NCBI GenBank assembly: GCA_016937575.1
Contig: JAFHKN010000002.1
Location: 3,159,001-3,223,000, forward strand
From: Roseomonas aeriglobus
GTDB lineage: Bacteria > Pseudomonadota > Alphaproteobacteria > Sphingomonadales > Sphingomonadaceae
DNA: 64,000 nucleotides
Direction of reading: 5' to 3'
Shown: in pieces, positions 59,494-64,000 of the stretch
How positions within the stretch are numbered: position 1 is the first letter of the stretch
Layout of the letters: every line of letters starts with the position of its first letter
Program-made: the position numbers and the translations under genes
The notes under the pieces: model-generated
Databases searched by the model: none
Seen by the model: only the letters and a program-made list of their open reading frames with translations
Told to the model about the DNA's origin: nothing

Positions 59494-60114
59494 TCATATC
59501 GCGGCCGGCCATCGATCGAGTGCCATTTTGGCGATGGAGAGCAGTTCGTTGATCGTAGCGCCGTCGCGCGCCTGAACGGACATGCCTTCCATGACCGTAT
59601 TGATGAATTTGCCTAGCACGGCCGGATCGGTGTTGGCCGCAAGCTCGCCCTGCGCGGCGCCGCGTTGCAGACGCTCGATCAGGAGGGCCTCCGCCGCGAT
59701 ACGCTTGTCGCGCAGCAGGCATTCGATGGCGGCGGACGCCGGCGAAACGGCTGCCGCTGCCGAATACATGAAGCAGCCGGCCGGCGTTCCAGGTTCCGAG
59801 AATGATGACGCCGCTCGTTCCAGCAGGCCTTTGACGGCCTCGTAGGTGGACAACGCCGGATCGTTGATGGGTGCATAGAGGTGGACGCTGAATGTCGCGG
59901 CGTAGCGCTCGATCACCGCCGCAAACAGCCCCGCCTTGTTGTCAAACGCTGCATAGAGACTGGCAGCGGCGACGCCAGTCTCCGCCACCAGATCGGCCAT
60001 CGATGTCGCCTCGTAGCCGCGCTGCCAGAACAGCCGCACCGCCTTGTCGAGCGCAGCGTCAGTGTCGAACACACGAGGGCGGCCTGCGCGGCGACGGGCT
60101 TTCGTCTCTGTCAT
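59494..60114 (-). CDS. TetR/AcrR-family transcriptional regulator
   Basis: The 206-residue regulator has an N-terminal HTH (FDTDAALDKAVRLFWQRGYE, TSMADLVAETGVAAASLYAA, FDNKAGLFAAVIERY) and a C-terminal TetR_C-type domain with GCFMYSAAAAVSPASAAIE. The HTH is of the kind found beside NADPH-dependent oxidoreductases. It is divergent from the MDR enzyme at 60211; two GAACGATC sites lie in the 96-base gap. An electrophile or quinone is a likely inducer (inference). Confidence 0.9.
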   Translation of the reverse strand: MTETKARRRAGRPRVFDTDAALDKAVRLFWQRGYEATSMADLVAETGVAAASLYAAFDNKAGLFAAVIERYAATFSVHLYAPINDPALSTYEAVKGLLERAASSFSEPGTPAGCFMYSAAAAVSPASAAIECLLRDKRIAAEALLIERLQRGAAQGELAANTDPAVLGKFINTVMEGMSVQARDGATINELLSIAKMALDRWPAAI

Positions 60115-60131
60115 CTCTGGTGCACGATATG

Positions 60132-60191
60132 GAACGATCGATAAATAATATCTTGAAACGGGTGGTCTTCTCCCTTACAGAACGATCATTC
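60132..60191. promoter_or_regulatory. two GAACGATC sites, candidate TetR operators
   Basis: GAACGATCGATA (60132-60143) and GAACGATCATTC (60180-60191) lie 48 bases apart in the TetR/MDR divergent promoter. The second is a near-palindrome (GAAYGATCRTTC). Each is followed by an AT-rich AATAAT. They fit one operator per promoter. Confidence 0.55.
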
Positions 60192-60210
60192 AATAATCAA
60201 GGAATCTCCA

Positions 60211-61200
60211 ATGAGCCGCATCGTCCGTATCCACGAATATGGCGACGCCAGCGTCCTCAGGATTGAAGATGTGGCCGTCCCCGCGCCCGCGGCCGACGAA
60301 GTGCAGATCGCGGTGAAGGCGATAGGCATAAACCGCGCCGAGGTGATGTTCCGCAACCATGCCTACCTTCAGGAAGCCGAGTTCCCGAGCCGCCTTGGCT
60401 ATGAGGCTGCCGGCACTGTCGTTACGGTCGGCGCGGACGTGACCGGGTTTGCGGAAGGCGAAGCCGTCAGCGTCATCCCCCCGCTCGATATCGCGCGCTG
60501 GGGCACGTATGGCGAGGTCGCCAACGTGCCCGCCCGCCTCGTCGTCAAGCATCCGGCGGCGCTGTCGTTTGAGGAAGCGGCGGCCGTGTGGATGCAGTAT
60601 GTCACCGCCTGGGGTGCGCTGGTGGAGCAGGCGAAACTCGGGGAGGGCGATTTCGTCATCGTCACTGCTGCCTCCAGCAGCGTCGGCCTTGCTGCCTCCC
60701 AGATTGCGCGGATGGTCGGCGCGACGGTAATCGCGACGACGCGTACCGGCGCCAAGCGCCAGGCCCTGATCGATGCCGGTGCACATCATGTCGTCGCGAC
60801 CGGGGAAGAGGATCTGGTAGCGAGGGTGATGGAGATAACCGATGGTCAGGGTGCGCGCGTGGTGCTCGATCCGGTCGGAGGCCCGTCGTTCGAGCCGCTG
60901 ACCGAGAGCATGGCACGCGGCGGCATCCTGCTCGAATATGGCGCGCTCAGCGGCGAACCGACGCCGTTCCCGTTGTTCTCCGTGCTGGGCAAGAGCCTCA
61001 CGCTCAAGGGGTATCTCTACAGCGAGATTGTCTCGGACGATGCCGCCCTCGATCGCGCCAAGGCGTTCATCGTGGCGGGTCTGGAATCGGGCGCGCTCAA
61101 GCCGCGGATCGCGCGCACTTTCCCGCTCGACGCCATCCAGGACGCTCACCGCTTCCTCGAATCGAACGACCAGATCGGCAAGGTCGTCGTTACGGTCTGA
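60211..61200 (+). CDS. zinc-independent MDR-family NAD(P)H:quinone oxidoreductase-like enzyme
   Basis: The 329-residue medium-chain dehydrogenase/reductase has a GroES-like N-domain (VQIAVKAIGINRAEVMFRNH, GYEAAGTVVTVGADVTGFAE) and a Rossmann domain (VIVTAASSSVGLAASQIARM, the AASSxVG motif of zeta-crystallin/QOR enzymes). The Cys ligands of zinc alcohol dehydrogenases are absent, so a zinc-free NADPH-dependent reductase is likely. It should reduce quinones or alpha,beta-unsaturated carbonyls. It is divergent from TetR. A GGGGGAG/CTCCCCC hairpin follows its stop. Confidence 0.88.
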   Translation: MSRIVRIHEYGDASVLRIEDVAVPAPAADEVQIAVKAIGINRAEVMFRNHAYLQEAEFPSRLGYEAAGTVVTVGADVTGFAEGEAVSVIPPLDIARWGTYGEVANVPARLVVKHPAALSFEEAAAVWMQYVTAWGALVEQAKLGEGDFVIVTAASSSVGLAASQIARMVGATVIATTRTGAKRQALIDAGAHHVVATGEEDLVARVMEITDGQGARVVLDPVGGPSFEPLTESMARGGILLEYGALSGEPTPFPLFSVLGKSLTLKGYLYSEIVSDDAALDRAKAFIVAGLESGALKPRIARTFPLDAIQDAHRFLESNDQIGKVVVTV

Positions 61201-61210
61201 CCGGCATACC

Positions 61211-61234
61211 GGGGGAGTGAGCGAACGCTCCCCC
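61211..61234 (+). terminator. hairpin after the MDR enzyme gene
   Basis: GGGGGAG (61211-61217) pairs with CTCCCCC (61228-61234), 10 bases after the stop. Only weak T content follows (ACGAATTTG). Confidence 0.5.
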
Positions 61235-61249
61235 ACGAATTTGCGCTGA

Positions 61250-62410
<1,161 letters not shown>

Positions 62411-62415
62411 CCCGC

Positions 62416-62443
62416 CGATCCGAAGCGGCGCGGGTTCGGATCG
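62416..62443 (+). terminator. hairpin after frmA
   Basis: CGATCCGAA (62416-62424) pairs with TTCGGATCG (62435-62443), five bases after the stop. No clear T-run follows. Confidence 0.55.
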
Positions 62444-62578
62444 ACAAGCCAGCCTTCATCATGGCCCGGCCCCGACCATGATTAAGCGCGCCCTGCGAAC
62501 AGGGTTATGCGCGGCGATGCGGTAACAACCGTTGGATGTATTGCGTCGAAAATGCATTCATCTGTTACCCCGACCGTA

Positions 62579-64000
62579 ATGAACACGGGCCGCACGGGCG
62601 GATATGGCAGGAAGACTGAATTGAAGAGCAAGGATATTCACGCGACGACGCCGGCCACCGATCATGGGCATACGGGGCCGCCCGCTTGCGTGCAGGTTCG
62701 CGGCGCGCGCCAGAATAACCTCAAGAATGTTGACGTCGATGTACCGCGCGACGCCTTCGTAGTGTTCACCGGCATATCGGGCTCGGGCAAGTCATCGCTC
62801 GCGTTCGGCACCCTTTATGCCGAAGCCCAGCGGCGTTATCTGGAATCGGTTGCGCCCTATGCCCGTCGCCTGATCGACCAGGCCGGCGTGCCGGAGGTCG
62901 ATGCGATCGACGGTTTGCCGCCTGCGGTCGCGTTACAGCAGCAGCGCGGCTCGGCCAATGCGCGATCCTCGGTCGGCAGCGTGGCGACTCTCTCCAGCCT
63001 GGTGCGGATGCTCTATTCGCGCGTCGGCGAATATCCGCGCCGTCAGCCCATGCTCTATGCGGAGGATTTCTCGCCCAACACGGTCGCCGGCGCCTGCCCG
63101 ACCTGTCACGGCATCGGGCGCGTCTATGACGCGACCGAAGAAACGATGGTGCCCGATGACACGCTGACGATCCGGGAACGCGCAGTCGCCGCTTGGCCGG
63201 CGGCATGGCATGGCCAGAATCTGCGCGATATCCTCGTGTCGCTCGGCTATGACGTCGACACGCCGTGGCGCGATCTGCCGAAGAAGGATCGCGACTGGAT
63301 TCTCTTTACCGACGAGGCGCCGACGGTGCCGGTCTATGCGGGCCTGACGCCCGAACAGACCCGGACGGCGCTCAAGCGCGGCATGGAGCCGAGCTACCAG
63401 GGCACCTTCACCGGCGCGCGTCGCTATGTGCTGGAAACCTTCGCCAACACTAAAAGCGCGCTGATGAAGAAGCGCGTCTCGCAATATATCATCGGCCGGG
63501 ATTGCCCGACCTGCGACGGCAAGCGCCTGAAGCGCGAAGCCCTGTCGGTCAAATTCGCCGGCCTCGACATTGCCGAGTTCGGTGACCTGACGGTGCTCAA
63601 GCTGAAGGACTTGCTGATGCCCGTCGCGCAGGGCGGGTATGGGGCGGTCTCCGCCCCATCAAAGGGCCATGTTCTGGACAAAGCGGCCCGCGATGCAGCG
63701 GTCGAACAACGGGTTGCGGCGGGCGGCTCTGCGCACAAGAGCGCGCCCGACGTACGCCGCACCCCCAATCTCTCCGACGAAAAGCGGATCGCCGCCCAAC
63801 GCCTTGCCTGCGAATTGATCGAGCGGCTGGAGCCGCTGATCGATCTTGGCCTTGGCTACATTTCGCTCGACCGCAGCACGCCGACGCTCTCCTCCGGAGA
63901 ACTGCAGCGCTTGCGGCTTGCCACGCAATTGTCGTCACAGCTTTTCGGCGTGGTCTATGTGCTTGACGAGCCTTCGGCAGGGTTGCACCCGGCAGATGGC
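62579..64000 (+). CDS. UvrA-family ATPase (UvrA2-like), 5' part, runs off the window
   Basis: The first ~474 residues of an excinuclease UvrA-type protein are present. Visible are [20 protein letters not shown], Walker A in [20 protein letters not shown] (~62-82), the zinc finger CPTCHGIG and a second one [16 protein letters not shown]. The ABC signature is [16 protein letters not shown] (~434-450), and Walker B is [16 protein letters not shown] at the window end. LSSGE and the short first half, without a clear UvrB-binding domain, point to the UvrA2/class III group (drug or damage resistance) rather than housekeeping UvrA. The ATG at 62579 or the TTG at 62621 may start it. Confidence 0.88.
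   Translation, partial: MNTGRTGGYGRKTELKSKDIHATTPATDHGHTGPPACVQVRGARQNNLKNVDVDVPRDAFVVFTGISGSGKSSLAFGTLYAEAQRRYLESVAPYARRLIDQAGVPEVDAIDGLPPAVALQQQRGSANARSSVGSVATLSSLVRMLYSRVGEYPRRQPMLYAEDFSPNTVAGACPTCHGIGRVYDATEETMVPDDTLTIRERAVAAWPAAWHGQNLRDILVSLGYDVDTPWRDLPKKDRDWILFTDEAPTVPVYAGLTPEQTRTALKRGMEPSYQGTFTGARRYVLETFANTKSALMKKRVSQYIIGRDCPTCDGKRLKREALSVKFAGLDIAEFGDLTVLKLKDLLMPVAQGGYGAVSAPSKGHVLDKAARDAAVEQRVAAGGSAHKSAPDVRRTPNLSDEKRIAAQRLACELIERLEPLIDLGLGYISLDRSTPTLSSGELQRLRLATQLSSQLFGVVYVLDEPSAGLHPADG

Overview
The window looks like a piece of a sphingomonad (alphaproteobacterial, Sphingomonas/Sphingobium-like) genome. It is GC-rich and carries a TonB receptor sugar locus with a tryptophan-halogenase-like gene, a 531-residue isocitrate lyase, class III alcohol dehydrogenase, FecR/TpsB/CHASE2 genes and a MobQ-type mobilisation module. 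I see no rRNA, tRNA or CRISPR array. It could be a chromosome or a megaplasmid. Family assignments come from motifs read by eye; no search was run.

Layout. 1-568: right part of an IS5-family element (copy A). 569-10332: thioesterase, TetR regulator, then a five-gene operon of acyl-CoA ligase, TolC, HlyD and two ABC-2 permeases joined by four ATGA overlaps, then a 51-residue ORF and isocitrate lyase. 10801-11445: 3' half of an aldehyde dehydrogenase cut by IS copy B (11448-12283), which is in inverted orientation to copy A. 12329-18459: a mobilisation/partition segment with two divergent small ORFs, a ParB-like protein, a candidate oriT, a MobQ relaxase, three unknown genes and a sigma-like factor. 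19566-33408: a surface and cyclic-di-GMP region with two PilZ proteins, a TpsB transporter, a very long Ala/Lys-rich FecR protein, a CHASE2-EAL phosphodiesterase, a MASE1-PAS-GGDEF cyclase and Tad-type pseudopilin genes, one of them split by IS copy C (30946-31781). 33675-38439: a DUF892 pseudogene, three genes of unknown function, and a large serine recombinase.

38458-41521 is an IS nest: an IS110-family element (38819-40483) sits inside an IS3-family element, which abuts an IS630 remnant. 41576-55372 is a carbohydrate locus: GH3 glycosidase, six-hairpin glycosidase-like protein, TonB receptor, LacI regulator, beta-phosphoglucomutase, GH65 phosphorylase, MFS carrier and tryptophan-halogenase-like flavoprotein. 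Two matching 14-bp palindromes lie in its divergent promoters, so one LacI-type regulon is likely. 55593-59292 is a second IS nest, ending in two abutting IS5 elements that cut an aldo/keto reductase gene. 59494-64000 holds a TetR regulator, a quinone-oxidoreductase-like MDR enzyme, S-(hydroxymethyl)glutathione dehydrogenase and the start of a UvrA-type ATPase.

The points most worth a second look are: the IS110 element with exactly recoverable ends and a structured leader that may be a bridge RNA; the TpsB-FecR-CHASE2 cluster without a recognisable TpsA; the unknown genes beside the relaxase and beside the serine recombinase, with a shared 15-bp upstream motif; and the ligase-exporter operon that has no ATPase gene.
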